A DNA stretch of 64,000 nucleotides from Pseudomonas sp. RIT-PI-S (GTDB lineage: Bacteria; Pseudomonadota; Gammaproteobacteria; Pseudomonadales; Pseudomonadaceae): contig NZ_JANZKJ010000012.1 in the NCBI RefSeq assembly GCF_025642975.1, positions 62,001 to 126,000 on the forward strand. The letters run 5' to 3'. Positions 42,373 to 50,373 of the stretch are shown here, piece by piece. Below the pieces are notes generated by a model, which ran no database searches, was not told the DNA's origin, and saw only the letters and a list, made by a program, of their open reading frames with translations. The position numbers and the translations under genes were made by a program. Position 1 is the first letter of the stretch; each line of letters opens with the position of its first letter.

Positions 42373-43314
42373 TTATGCGATGACGTTATAAAGCCTCCGC
42401 TCGCGCCACGCCTGTATTACCGCCAGGTGCCTTGCTCGCGCGCTGTCGGCCAACGTTGCCCGCAACCGCAAGGTTTGCCCAGGGGAGGCCTGGGCCAGGC
42501 GCGCGTACGACAAAGGGGTCAAAGCGCCCAGGCGCGGGTAGCCGCCGATGGTCTGGCGGTCGCTGCCCAACACGATGGGTTGCCCGTCCGGGGGAACTTG
42601 TACGCCACCCAATGGAATCCCCTCCGACACCAGCGGCGGCCCCTGGTAGACCAGCCGAGGCCCGAGCAAGCGCGCCCCCATGCGGTCCGCGCGGCTGTCG
42701 AGGGTCCAGTCCTCGTTGAAGGCTGCGAACAGGCTTTGCCCGGAGAAGCCCGCCGCCTGTGCGCCCATCACCACCTCCAATGGCTGGGCCAGGCTCAAGT
42801 CCGGAATCTCCGCCACTGCGACCGGCGCGCCGTGCGCGAGGCCTTGGTAGTTCAAAAGGTCCGCCGCCATTAAAGGGCTGCCCTCCCCGCGCAAGCCGCC
42901 GAGCCCATCCCGCGCCACCGTGGCCACGCTGCCCAACGCCGCGGGTGCGGTGAAGCCCCCCGGCGCGGCCAAATAAGCCCGCACGCCTTGGACCGGTGCA
43001 CCAAACGCCAGCCGCTGGCCTCGGCGCAGGTTGAAGCTGCGCCAAGGCAACAGGGCCGCGCCGTCCAATGTGGCCTGGAGGTCGGCGCCGGCCAGGGCCA
43101 GGTGGCAGTCCTGCTCGGCGATCAACTCAAAGCCGCCCAGCGTGATCTCCACCACCGCTGCGCCCACGCCGTTACCCAGCAACCAATTGGCCCAGCCCAT
43201 GGACAGCCAATCGGCGGCACCGCCTTGGGTAATGCCCAGATGGCGCACGCCGAAACGGCCGGCGTCCTGCAGTTGGCACATCGGATGGCTTTTTTCGATA
43301 TACAAGCGGCTCAC
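42373..43314 (-). CDS. pxpC: 5-oxoprolinase subunit PxpC (biotin-dependent carboxyltransferase-like)
   Basis: 313-residue KipA/PxpC family protein starting MSRLYIEKSHPMCQLQDAGR, with GITQGGAADWLSMGWAN, NLLG-type strands, LALAGADLQATLDGAALLPW, RAYLAAPGGF and a C-terminal GYPRLGALTPLSYARLAQ segment. With PxpA and PxpB it forms the ATP-dependent 5-oxoprolinase converting pyroglutamate to glutamate. Its start overlaps the pxpB stop by four bases. It lacks a biotin site, as expected for this subfamily. Confidence 0.93.
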   Translation of the reverse strand: MSRLYIEKSHPMCQLQDAGRFGVRHLGITQGGAADWLSMGWANWLLGNGVGAAVVEITLGGFELIAEQDCHLALAGADLQATLDGAALLPWRSFNLRRGQRLAFGAPVQGVRAYLAAPGGFTAPAALGSVATVARDGLGGLRGEGSPLMAADLLNYQGLAHGAPVAVAEIPDLSLAQPLEVVMGAQAAGFSGQSLFAAFNEDWTLDSRADRMGARLLGPRLVYQGPPLVSEGIPLGGVQVPPDGQPIVLGSDRQTIGGYPRLGALTPLSYARLAQASPGQTLRLRATLADSARARHLAVIQAWRERRLYNVIA

Positions 43315-44039
43315 GAAACCCCTCCCAGGGGCGTGACATCGCCGCCCAATTCCACGAAACGGTACCGGTCCACAGCGTGGAAACGCACGCTGTCCCCTGG
43401 GCTGAACAGGCTTTTACCTTCGGCAAAAAGCGTTACCGGGGTGCGCCCCAGCAGGTTCCAGCCACCCGGAGACACGCTGGGGTAAACGGCGGTCTGCCGC
43501 TCACCGATGCCGACGCTGCCCGCCGCCACCCGCTGCCGCGGCGTGGCCAGACGGGGTGCGGCCAGCGCCGGCTCCACCAGCCCCATAAAGGCAAAGCCAG
43601 GGGTGAAGCCCAGGGCGAACACCTTGTAGGCCTTGGCGCAGTGGCGGCGGATCACCTCCTCCACCGCCAGGCCGCTCAACTCCGCCAGCCGAGGCAAGTC
43701 CGGGCCCACGCTAGGGTCGTACCACACCGGCACCACATGCTTGCGGCCGCCTCCCAGCGCGACGGGGGTCAGATCGGCGACGGCGCGCAGCACTCGCTCG
43801 CGAGCCTCGCCGGGGCTGAGCGAAAGCACGTCGAACTGCACCATCACCGTGGTATAGGACGGCACCGTGTCGATAAGCGCCGCGCCAAAGGCCGCGCGCA
43901 GCCGTTGGTCCAGGGCCAACAGCCAGCCGACATTGGCCTCGTCGATACCCTGGAACAAGCGGACCATCAACGCATCCAGGGCGATGGTTTCCACCTCACC
44001 GGCTTGCCCTTCGCCGAAGGTAAAGCGCACGCCGCTCAT
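43311..44039 (-). CDS. pxpB: 5-oxoprolinase subunit PxpB (KipI-like)
   Basis: 242-residue cyclophilin-like protein starting MSGVRFTFGEGQAGEVETIA. Family signatures: FDVLSLSPGEARERV, a KHVVPVWYDPSVGPDLPRLA segment, AYKVFALGFTPGFAFMGLV and GSVGIGERQTAVYPSVSPGG. It is the second subunit of the prokaryotic 5-oxoprolinase. The start at 44039 overlaps the pxpA stop by four bases; an upstream in-frame ATG lies inside pxpA. Confidence 0.93.
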   Translation of the reverse strand: MSGVRFTFGEGQAGEVETIALDALMVRLFQGIDEANVGWLLALDQRLRAAFGAALIDTVPSYTTVMVQFDVLSLSPGEARERVLRAVADLTPVALGGGRKHVVPVWYDPSVGPDLPRLAELSGLAVEEVIRRHCAKAYKVFALGFTPGFAFMGLVEPALAAPRLATPRQRVAAGSVGIGERQTAVYPSVSPGGWNLLGRTPVTLFAEGKSLFSPGDSVRFHAVDRYRFVELGGDVTPLGGVS

Positions 44040-44773
44040 GCCCGTTGCGCCTCTAGGGCCTGGCGGATCTGCCGCACGGCAGCAATCGAAGCCGGGTTGT
44101 CGCCATGCACACACAGGGTGTCGGTGTGCAGCCGCAGCGCGCTGCCATCGCGGGCGACCAACGCATCGCCACGGGCCAGCGTCAACGCTTGTGCCACCAC
44201 CGCATCCGCCTGTTCATGTACCGCGCCCGGCAAGCGTCGCGAGACCAGATGACCGCTCGCCTCGTAGGCACGGTCGGCAAAACTCTCGAACCATAACGGC
44301 ACCCCATGCTCGGCCGCCAGGGCAAGCTCGGCGCTGTTATCCCGGGTCGCCAACAGCACCAGCGGCATGCGATGGGCCGCCACCGCGCGCAGCACCGAAG
44401 TAAGGATCGCCGGGTTGGCCATCATGTCGTTATAGAGCGCGCCATGGGGCTTCACGTATTCCACTCGGCTGCCTTCCACAGCGCAAAAGGCTTGCAGGGC
44501 GCCGATCTGATAATGCAGCAGGTTTTCGATTTCCTCGCCGGAGCAGGCCATGGAACGACGGCCGAACCCGACCAGGTCCGGGTAGGCCGGGTGGGCGCCG
44601 ATGCGCACCCCATGGCTCACCGCGAGCGCCACCGTGCGCCGCATGGTGGACGGGTCCCCGGCGTGGTATCCGCAGGCGATGTTGGCGCAGTCGATCAGCG
44701 GCATCACCTCGGCATCCAAGCCCATATGCCAGGCGCCGTAGCTTTCGCCGATGTCGCAGTTGAGAAGAATCAT
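44036..44773 (-). CDS. pxpA: 5-oxoprolinase subunit PxpA (LamB/YcsF family)
   Basis: 245-residue protein starting MILLNCDIGESYGAW, with ANIACGYHAGDPSTMRRTV, RIGAHPAYPDLVGFGRRSM, YVKPHGALYNDM and FADRAYEASGHLVSR, all family signatures. GGAG lies about 10 bases upstream. It is the first gene of pxpA-pxpB-pxpC. Just upstream the composition turns AT-rich and the accessory island begins, so the native promoter may have been replaced or separated from its regulator at 49380. Confidence 0.93.
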   Translation of the reverse strand: MILLNCDIGESYGAWHMGLDAEVMPLIDCANIACGYHAGDPSTMRRTVALAVSHGVRIGAHPAYPDLVGFGRRSMACSGEEIENLLHYQIGALQAFCAVEGSRVEYVKPHGALYNDMMANPAILTSVLRAVAAHRMPLVLLATRDNSAELALAAEHGVPLWFESFADRAYEASGHLVSRRLPGAVHEQADAVVAQALTLARGDALVARDGSALRLHTDTLCVHGDNPASIAAVRQIRQALEAQRA

Positions 44774-45017
44774 GGATGGCCGCTCCAGCCGTGGGGGAAC
44801 CACGCCAAGGTAGAAGCGCGCGCGCGGGGCGGTCAACTTAGAAAAAACGGGCGGGGGGTGATAGGAAAAGGTTAAGGGGGCTATACGGATCGCGCCCACA
44901 GTGTACAAGAGCGATCTGAAGGCATACTTCGGAATATTGGCTATCCAGCGCTCCAATTTATTTAGCAACACGATGCCGGGCCACGCTTGATTTAATCCGA
45001 TTACGTGGCCAGGCAAG

Positions 45018-45377
45018 TTATCGTCGTTCGCAGCATGAAAAGTATCTGCAATTGCCTTTAGATATTATTTCCAGTTTCTGGAACCGTCGAAATAGAGGGA
45101 ATTCTTTGCCAAGTATTGTCTCGACCACCAAAGCAGCGACATTATTCGAAGCAGCTTGCAATTGGCTATCAGTAAACCCCTGACCTAACCTTAATAAAAC
45201 TTGATAGCGATTGTACTCTCTGATGAGAGAAAACAAAGCTCTGAATCCACTAACAATATAACTTCTCACCATATGGTGGTCGGGCGAACACTTTCGTCCA
45301 ACAAAGCCAATCGCGCTCAATTGGCCCACTACGTAGACATCTGAAACGTTATCTAGCGGCTTCAACGCCATCAACAA
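45018..45377 (-). pseudogene. Unrecognised 119-codon frame, 3' part of a broken cassette gene
   Basis: The frame starts MLMALKPLDNVSDVYVVGQLSA, whose DNA matches the segment at 46864-46930 (MALKSLDNVLDAYLIGQLSA). It then continues into a unique part (IGFVGRKCSPDHHMVRSYIV, later LLRLGQGFTDSQLQAASNN) with no recognised domain. Upstream, in another frame, VVTVSGAVIAITGDKPDAVG is readable. One missing base near 45395, relative to the other copy, breaks continuity. It is probably the C-terminal region of a gene that once began at the 25-codon ORF (45441-45518). Whether it is expressed is unknown. Confidence 0.45.
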
Positions 45378-45440
45378 TAAGCCAGCACGAGATCAACAAT
45401 CGACAATATGGATGAATAAACAGCCCCAACGGCATCCGGC

Positions 45441-45518
45441 TTATCTCCAGTTATCGCGATTACCGCTCCCGAAACCGTAACTACCGTCGCTCTGATCTTG
45501 CATCAAAATTGTGCTCAT
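45441..45518 (-). CDS. 25-residue ORF downstream of lipoprotein copy B
   Basis: It begins MSTILMQDQSDGSYGF and ends GNRDNWR. The ATG is four bases after the lipoprotein stop and is preceded by GGGAG within that gene, giving a good coupled start. The same ORF exists at 46997-47074 with two substitutions, both in the first six residues. Reading +1 of this frame gives a longer open stretch (VVTVSGAVIAITG), so the ORF may be the head of a frameshifted gene rather than a complete peptide. Confidence 0.45.
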   Translation of the reverse strand: MSTILMQDQSDGSYGFGSGNRDNWR

Positions 45519-45522
45519 ATAA

Positions 45523-46284
45523 TCAGCTCCCTGCTTGCTTCAGCTCTTCAACTATAAAATTGTGAATTTTTTGCCAATTGCTTCTTTGAGACATAGGATA
45601 GTCATACTGAACCAAAACTCCCTCAACCAGAACAAATGATACGAAGCAGCGCTTGGAAAGATCGTCGCAATCGACTAAAAATGGGCCCCCATCCGGATTT
45701 TTATAACTTTGATCGATTGGCACCCCCGCAACACCACCATTGTGATAATAATTTTTAATTCCTATTCTTTCATCTATATTTTCGGATGTGTATTTGCCAT
45801 GTAGCTTATTGAATATATGGGATTTTTCCCCGCCGACAGAACACTGTAGCCTTATAAACAGTACTCTTGGCTCTACTACATTTGCCCCGAATATCTCGGG
45901 ATATCTATCAGCCAGATCCGGAATGTTATACTCGCTTCCCGCCCATATTCCTTCAATGTACTCCGCAGGCTGATTTTTCTGAGGGAACGCCAAATACATG
46001 TTATGAAAAATTATTTTATTATTGCCTTTAAATTTAAATTCCTGACCTGCTATCCAGACGGGCGACGCTCGAGTTGGTCTTTCATGAGGACGTGGGGTAG
46101 GCGTTCCATATTTCTGTTGGGATGCGCTATCTGCAAGATTCATACACGTATTCTCGGTAGTTCCTGAGATATACACGGCATCCACGTGCTCTCTCTTACA
46201 AGCCACGATCAACAAACATAAAGAAGCAAAACCAAGAAATTTAACTCTATAGAGGCCTCTTGAAAACCAAACATTAGCGATCAT
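45523..46284 (-). CDS. Unrecognised lipoprotein, copy B (253 aa)
   Basis: MIANVWFSRGLYRVKFLGFA leads into a hydrophobic segment and lipobox ending LIVAC with Lys at +2, predicting an outer-membrane lipoprotein. The body is soluble with several Cys (CMNLAD, QCSVGG, VDCDDLSKRCF) and conserved blocks FKFKGNNKIIF, PQKNQPAEYIEGIWAG and YDYPMSQRSNWQKIHNFIV. It aligns without gaps to copy A (47079-47840), about 70-75% identical by eye. The ATG at 46284 was chosen over a GTG nine bases upstream because AGGTGA precedes it and it matches copy A. The family is not recognised; an immunity role is inference from duplication and context. Confidence 0.75.
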   Translation of the reverse strand: MIANVWFSRGLYRVKFLGFASLCLLIVACKREHVDAVYISGTTENTCMNLADSASQQKYGTPTPRPHERPTRASPVWIAGQEFKFKGNNKIIFHNMYLAFPQKNQPAEYIEGIWAGSEYNIPDLADRYPEIFGANVVEPRVLFIRLQCSVGGEKSHIFNKLHGKYTSENIDERIGIKNYYHNGGVAGVPIDQSYKNPDGGPFLVDCDDLSKRCFVSFVLVEGVLVQYDYPMSQRSNWQKIHNFIVEELKQAGS

Positions 46285-46354
46285 ATTGGTCACCTATCCT
46301 CTAAAATTTTATATTCCTGCCAAATCATGCCCCATCGACAGCAGCATAGACAGT

Positions 46355-46996
46355 TCAACGCTCTCGCAAACTTTCCCCAACATGTTGCTCAAGCGGACTC
46401 AAGAAATAATCCACAACCCGACGTTCATCCGTCTTAACCTCAACCGTCACCGCCATCCCCGGACTTAGCGCCATTTCCCCCATCCCACCCGATAAGTGAC
46501 TCTTATCCAGCCTCACCTTAGTACTGTAAATAAGCCCCCGCTTCTCATCCTCGATAGCATCATCGGAAACACTACCACTTCACCCGCAACGGTTCCGTAC
46601 TTGGTAAAGGTAAAGATTTCAACTTTTACACTAACTTTCTGCCCTGGATGAACGAAACCAATGTCTTTGTTCTCCAGCATGGCCTCGACCTCGACTGGCT
46701 GGTTGTCCGGCACCAAGGTGAGCAGTGGTTGCGCCGGGGCCACTACCCCGCCCACCGTGTGCACGTTCAATTGCTGAACCATCCCGCTAACGGGCGCCTT
46801 GAGCGTGGTGAGGAGGTCCTGATACTGCGCTTTGGCTCTCTTCCAAAAAGCCAATCGCGCGCTCAATTGGCCGATCAAGTAAGCATCTAAAACGTTATCT
46901 AGAGACTTCAACGCCATCAACAATAATCCGACATCGGGATCGATAATTGACAATAGAGATGAATAAACATACGAGTAAGCCCCAACGGCATCCGGC
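46355..46996 (-). pseudogene. Chimeric pseudogene: cassette gene head fused to the C-terminal half of hlyD
   Basis: The reading frame runs from the cassette head (DPDVGLLLMALKSLDN, AYLIGQLSA) directly into the HlyD periplasmic adaptor (LAFWKRAKAQYQDLLTTLKA, PVSGMVQQLNVHTVGGVV, VEVEAMLENKDIGFVHPGQK). Compared with the other hlyD fragment, one C is missing near 46575, which shifts the frame after GTVAGEVV. The remaining codons (RLDKSHLSGGMGEMALSPGM to VGESLRER) continue in another frame to a stop at 46355. HlyD proteins are about 430-470 residues; only the C-terminal third remains. Confidence 0.75.
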
Positions 46997-47074
46997 TTAT
47001 CTCCAGTTATCGCGATTACCGCTCCCGAAACCGTAACTACCGTCGCTCTGATCTTGCGTCAAAATTGTGTTCAT
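46997..47074 (-). CDS. 25-residue ORF downstream of lipoprotein copy A
   Basis: It begins MNTILTQDQSDGSYGF and ends GNRDNWR, nearly identical to 45441-45518. The ATG is four bases after the lipoprotein stop, with GGGAG eight to twelve bases upstream. Its unchanged sequence in both copies could reflect selection or a recent duplication. The +1 frame stays open beyond its stop into the chimeric pseudogene, so it may be the head of a longer, frameshifted gene. Confidence 0.45.
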   Translation of the reverse strand: MNTILTQDQSDGSYGFGSGNRDNWR

Positions 47075-47078
47075 ATAA

Positions 47079-47840
47079 TCAGCTCCCTGCATGATTCAGC
47101 TCATCAACTATGAAATTGTGAATTTTTTGCCAATTATTTCTTTGAGACATAGGATAGTCGTACTGTACCAATACTCCCTGAACCAAGATAAATGATACAA
47201 AGCAGCGTTTTGAGATATTGACGCAATCGACTAGAAACTGGCCCCCATCTGGGTTTTTATAATTTTCATCGAGTGGCACCCCCGTAACACCATCATTATG
47301 ATGATAGTTTCTCATTCCTATTTTTTTATCGACACTTTCGGATGTATATTCATCATAAAGCGTATTAAACATATTGGATTTTTTTTCGCTTATAGAGCAA
47401 TGCAGGCGAATAAATAATGTTCTGGGCTCTACTACGTCCGCGCCAAATACTTCTGGGTATCTTTCAGCCAGATCAGGAATGCCATAGTCGTTTCCCGCCC
47501 ATATTCCTTCAATGTATTCCGCAGGCTGATTTTTCTGAGGCCTCGCCAAGTACATATTCCGAACAATTATTTTATTATTGCCTTTAAATTTAAACTCATG
47601 ATTTGCTATCCAGACGATCGACGTTCGAGGTACTCTTTCATGGTTGCGAAAAGTAGGTTCTCCATATTTTTGTTGGGATGCAGTATCCGCAAGCTTCATG
47701 CACGAATTCTCAATAGTTCCTTCAATATATACGTTATCCACGTGCTCTCTCTTACACGCCAAGATCAATAGAATCAAAAAAACAAAACCAGTTAACTTAA
47801 CTCTACATAAAGCTCTTGAAAACCAAAAATTAGCAATCAT
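47079..47840 (-). CDS. Unrecognised lipoprotein, copy A (253 aa)
   Basis: MIANFWFSRALCRVKLTGFV precedes a hydrophobic stretch and lipobox ending LILAC (Cys 29, Lys at +2), so an outer-membrane lipoprotein is predicted. Shared blocks with copy B are REHVDNVYIEGTIENSC, FKFKGNNKIIV, PQKNQPAEYIEGIWAG and YDYPMSQRNNWQKIHNFIV; the most variable parts are around residues 60-75 and 150-175. An AGGTG site precedes the ATG. Codon use is AT-rich compared with the chromosome, indicating transfer. Both copies are full length while the secretion genes around them are broken. Confidence 0.75.
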   Translation of the reverse strand: MIANFWFSRALCRVKLTGFVFLILLILACKREHVDNVYIEGTIENSCMKLADTASQQKYGEPTFRNHERVPRTSIVWIANHEFKFKGNNKIIVRNMYLARPQKNQPAEYIEGIWAGNDYGIPDLAERYPEVFGADVVEPRTLFIRLHCSISEKKSNMFNTLYDEYTSESVDKKIGMRNYHHNDGVTGVPLDENYKNPDGGQFLVDCVNISKRCFVSFILVQGVLVQYDYPMSQRNNWQKIHNFIVDELNHAGS

Positions 47841-47918
47841 TCCCGGACACCTATCATCTAAAGCTCAATGAATTACTTATTCTTTCTAAATGATACTGTA
47901 TCGACAAATATAGGCACC

Positions 47919-48368
47919 TCATCGCTCCCTCAGACTTTCCCCAACATGCTGCTCAAGCGGACTCAAGAAATAATCCACAACCCGACGTTCATCCGTCTTA
48001 ACCTCAACCGTCACCGCTATCCCTGGACTTAGCGCCATCTCCCCTATCCCACCCGATAAGTGACTCTTATCCAGCCTCACCTTAGTACTATAAATAAGCC
48101 CCCGCTTCTCATCCTCGATAGCATCATCGGAAACACTCACCACTTCACCCGCAGCGGTTCCGTACTTGGTAAAGGTAAAGGTTTCAACTTTCACCGTGAC
48201 CTTCTGCCCAGGACGAACAAAAGCCAATGTCTTTGTTCTCCAGCACCGCCTCGACCTGACTGGTGGGTTGTCAGGTACCAAGGTCAACAGCGGTTGCGCC
48301 GGGGCCACTACCCCGCCCACCGTATGGACGTTCAATTGCTGAATCGTCCCGCTAACGGGCGCCTTGAG
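47919..48368 (-). pseudogene. hlyD fragment (type I secretion adaptor), fused to tolC remnant
   Basis: C-terminal part of an HlyD-family adaptor, from the sequence coding KAPVSGTIQQLNVHTVGG to the end VGESLRER. Compared with the other copy it has a one-base loss near 48263 and a one-base gain near 48226. Between them the codons are out of frame (RSRRCWRTKTLA instead of VEVEAMLENKDIG), after which frame is regained (FVRPGQKVTVKVETFTFTKY). The 5' end joins the tolC remnant at a CTCAAGG sequence. The ATG at 48335 gives an open frame of 138 codons, but this is not an intact protein. Confidence 0.8.
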
Positions 48369-49236
48369 TGGAAGCCACTAAATCGACGGTCGGGGCATAA
48401 CCAGCTTTGCGTTGGGAAACGGTCTGCTGAGCCGCATTCACCGCTTTGTCGGTCGCAAGCAATTGCAGGTTCTGGCGCACGGCGGTCTCTACCCACTCCC
48501 GCGGGTGGCTAGGGACTGGAGATTCGGTGGGCAGTTGGTGGCCCGTGCCAACGATCGAAACGTAGTTAGCGTTGGTCAGGCGCGACAACGCCTCGTAGGC
48601 GTCATCGACCTTGCGCTGTGCGAGCTGGCGGTTCGCGCGGGCGTTGTCGTAGGCCGCTTGGGCGTCGTACACATCGGTGATACTGGAAGCGCCGTCTTCC
48701 AGCTTGCCTTGTGCCTGGTCGCGCTGGCGAAGCAATGCGGCCTCTTCGGCCTTTGCGGCCGCGACGGAATCCAGCGCACGTAGGGTTTCGAAATACGCCT
48801 GCGCCGAAGTCAGGATCAGCGTCTGTTCTTTCGCCGCCAGTTCCAGTTCGGCCTGGTCAACAGACGCCTGCGCCGCCTTGAGCTGGTACCAACGATCCGC
48901 GTGGAACAGCGGCTGGCTCAGGTTGGCTTGAAAGGTATTTCCGCTGCGCTCGCGAACGAGCGCGGGGTGGTCTCGATCAAGGCGCGTGATCTCGGTTTTG
49001 GTACCCGCGCTGATGTTCGGCAGCAGCCCAGCCACAGCCTGTGGAACGGCTTGCGCTTGCCCCTTGAACGCGTGGCGCGCAGCAGAGAGCTGAGGGTCAT
49101 TCTGCACCGCCGCCTGATACACACCGAGCAAATCGGCTCGTGCGCCAGATTCGCTGGCCCCCTGAGCCGTGGCGAGTACAGGCAGCAATGCCAGGGTGAG
49201 AGAAACGACACGAACAATGCCAATCCGACGTTGCAT
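48352..49236 (-). pseudogene. Truncated TolC-family outer-membrane efflux protein
   Basis: The start MQRRIGIVRVVSLTLALLPV with AAAGGA upstream is a genuine gene start, followed by a signal peptide and about 265 residues of TolC/OEP repeat (LLGVYQAAVQNDPQLSAARH, GLLPNISAGTKTEITR, LSQPLFHADRWYQLKAAQAS, VYDAQAAYDNARANRQLAQ, NAAQQTVSQRKAGYAPTVDL). It stops after STQGAR, where the sequence passes into hlyD. TolC proteins of this type are about 440-460 residues, so the second repeat is missing and a barrel cannot form. The gene is GC-rich like the chromosome, unlike the lipoprotein genes. Confidence 0.82.
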
Positions 49237-49379
49237 TTCCAATCCTTTGAAAGGCCCTAATACGGCGCTTCGCGCCGGGGGCTGATGTCCACGGAAATGC
49301 TTTCGGCAATGGGGATCCAAACTTTAATATTTATATAAACGAACCAGCTTGACCAAGCCACCGGCTGCCCGGCCAACCG

Positions 49380-50285
49380 TCACAGCCCGCTCGCCGAATC
49401 CATAGCACCCTCCGCAATCACCCCCCGCGCCAACCCCACCACCCTTTCCGCCAGTTCCATCCCCGGCCCACTGCGCCAGGACGCGATGATGTCCATGGGG
49501 GGTGGCGTGGGAATGCCCTCAATCAAGCTCAGGCTGCCGTCACGCAAGTGGGCGTCCACCAAGGGCAGCGGCAGTGCGCCGATGCCGAAGCCGTCGCGTA
49601 CCAGGCGAATCACCGCCGAGGCAGAGTTGACACAGTTGATGCGGCCATTCATCAGGCCGGCGCCGTGGAAGAGGTTGAGCAGGTCCTGATGAGGCCGTGA
49701 GTTGCGGGAGAAGGTGACGATGCGTTCGGCGGCCAGCGCGTGCAGGTCAGGGTAGGGCCGGTCCTGCGGGGCACCGCGGGCGACCACCCACTGCATGGGA
49801 TAACGGTCGAGCAAGGCATTGCGCACGCTGTCCAGGCGCACGATGTCGGTTTGCAGAATGATGTCCTGGTAGCCCTTTTCCAGCTGCTCGCAGAGGTTGC
49901 GTGCGGTGTCGGCGGTGATCTCCACTTCCACCCCTGGCCAGGCCGCCCCCAAGCGGGTGACCAGGGTGCTGAGCCAGGTGTGGATGACCGTGTCCATGGC
50001 ACCGATGCGCACGTGCCCTTGGGCCAGGGTCGGGTCTTTGAGGGCGGCCTTGAGTTCGTTCAGGGTGTCGACCATGCGCTCGGCATAATCCAGCACCCGC
50101 TGGCCTTCCGGGGTGAGGGTGACGCCCTTGGGATCGCGCACGAACAGGCGGGCACCCAGTTCCTCTTCCAGGGCGGCGATGCGGCTGGAGATGGACGCCT
50201 GAGTGGTGCAGAGCTTTTCGGCGGTGAGCCGAAAGCTGTTGAGCCGGGCCACCCAGACGAAGGTTTCGAGGAAACGGATGTTCAT
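49380..50285 (-). CDS. LysR-family transcriptional regulator (probable 5-oxoproline locus regulator)
   Basis: 301-residue regulator: HTH at about residues 1-60 (MNIRFLETFVWVARLNSFRL, LCTTQASISSRIAALEEELG, RLFVRDPKGVTLTPEGQRVL) and a substrate-binding domain with GHVRIGAMDTVIHTWL and VRDGFGIGALPLPLV. It is divergent from the DUF969/DUF979 transporter genes, 189 bp away, which suggests it controls them and perhaps the pxp genes on the far side of the island. Its effector is not known; 5-oxoproline is a guess from context. Confidence 0.88.
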   Translation of the reverse strand: MNIRFLETFVWVARLNSFRLTAEKLCTTQASISSRIAALEEELGARLFVRDPKGVTLTPEGQRVLDYAERMVDTLNELKAALKDPTLAQGHVRIGAMDTVIHTWLSTLVTRLGAAWPGVEVEITADTARNLCEQLEKGYQDIILQTDIVRLDSVRNALLDRYPMQWVVARGAPQDRPYPDLHALAAERIVTFSRNSRPHQDLLNLFHGAGLMNGRINCVNSASAVIRLVRDGFGIGALPLPLVDAHLRDGSLSLIEGIPTPPPMDIIASWRSGPGMELAERVVGLARGVIAEGAMDSASGL

Positions 50286-50373
50286 GTGGGCCTGGCCCTC
50301 CGCCGGCAGCGATCAAGAAAAAGCTATCAGGGGGCATGGGATTTTCTCGCTGGACGCCAACGCCTGCCCCTTT

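Larger units (their letters stand above)
44880..49330. other. AT-rich accessory island with remnants of a type I secretion locus
   Basis: Between pxpA and the LysR gene the sequence becomes visibly AT-rich (clearest at 45000-47900), unlike the flanks. It holds, in minus-strand order, a truncated tolC, an hlyD fragment, a lipoprotein gene, a 25-codon ORF, a chimeric toxin-like/hlyD pseudogene, a second lipoprotein gene, a second 25-codon ORF and a 119-codon frame. No transposase, integrase or tRNA target is visible. Boundaries are judged by composition and are approximate. Confidence 0.7.

Noticed and set aside
47919..48335. 138-codon hlyD frame as a functional short adaptor
   Set aside because: It lacks the membrane helix and the coiled coil and has an out-of-frame patch; it is a remnant.
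45018..49236. Prophage or integrative element
   Set aside because: No integrase, transposase, phage structural gene, tRNA target or direct-repeat ends can be seen; only composition and decayed secretion genes mark the region.
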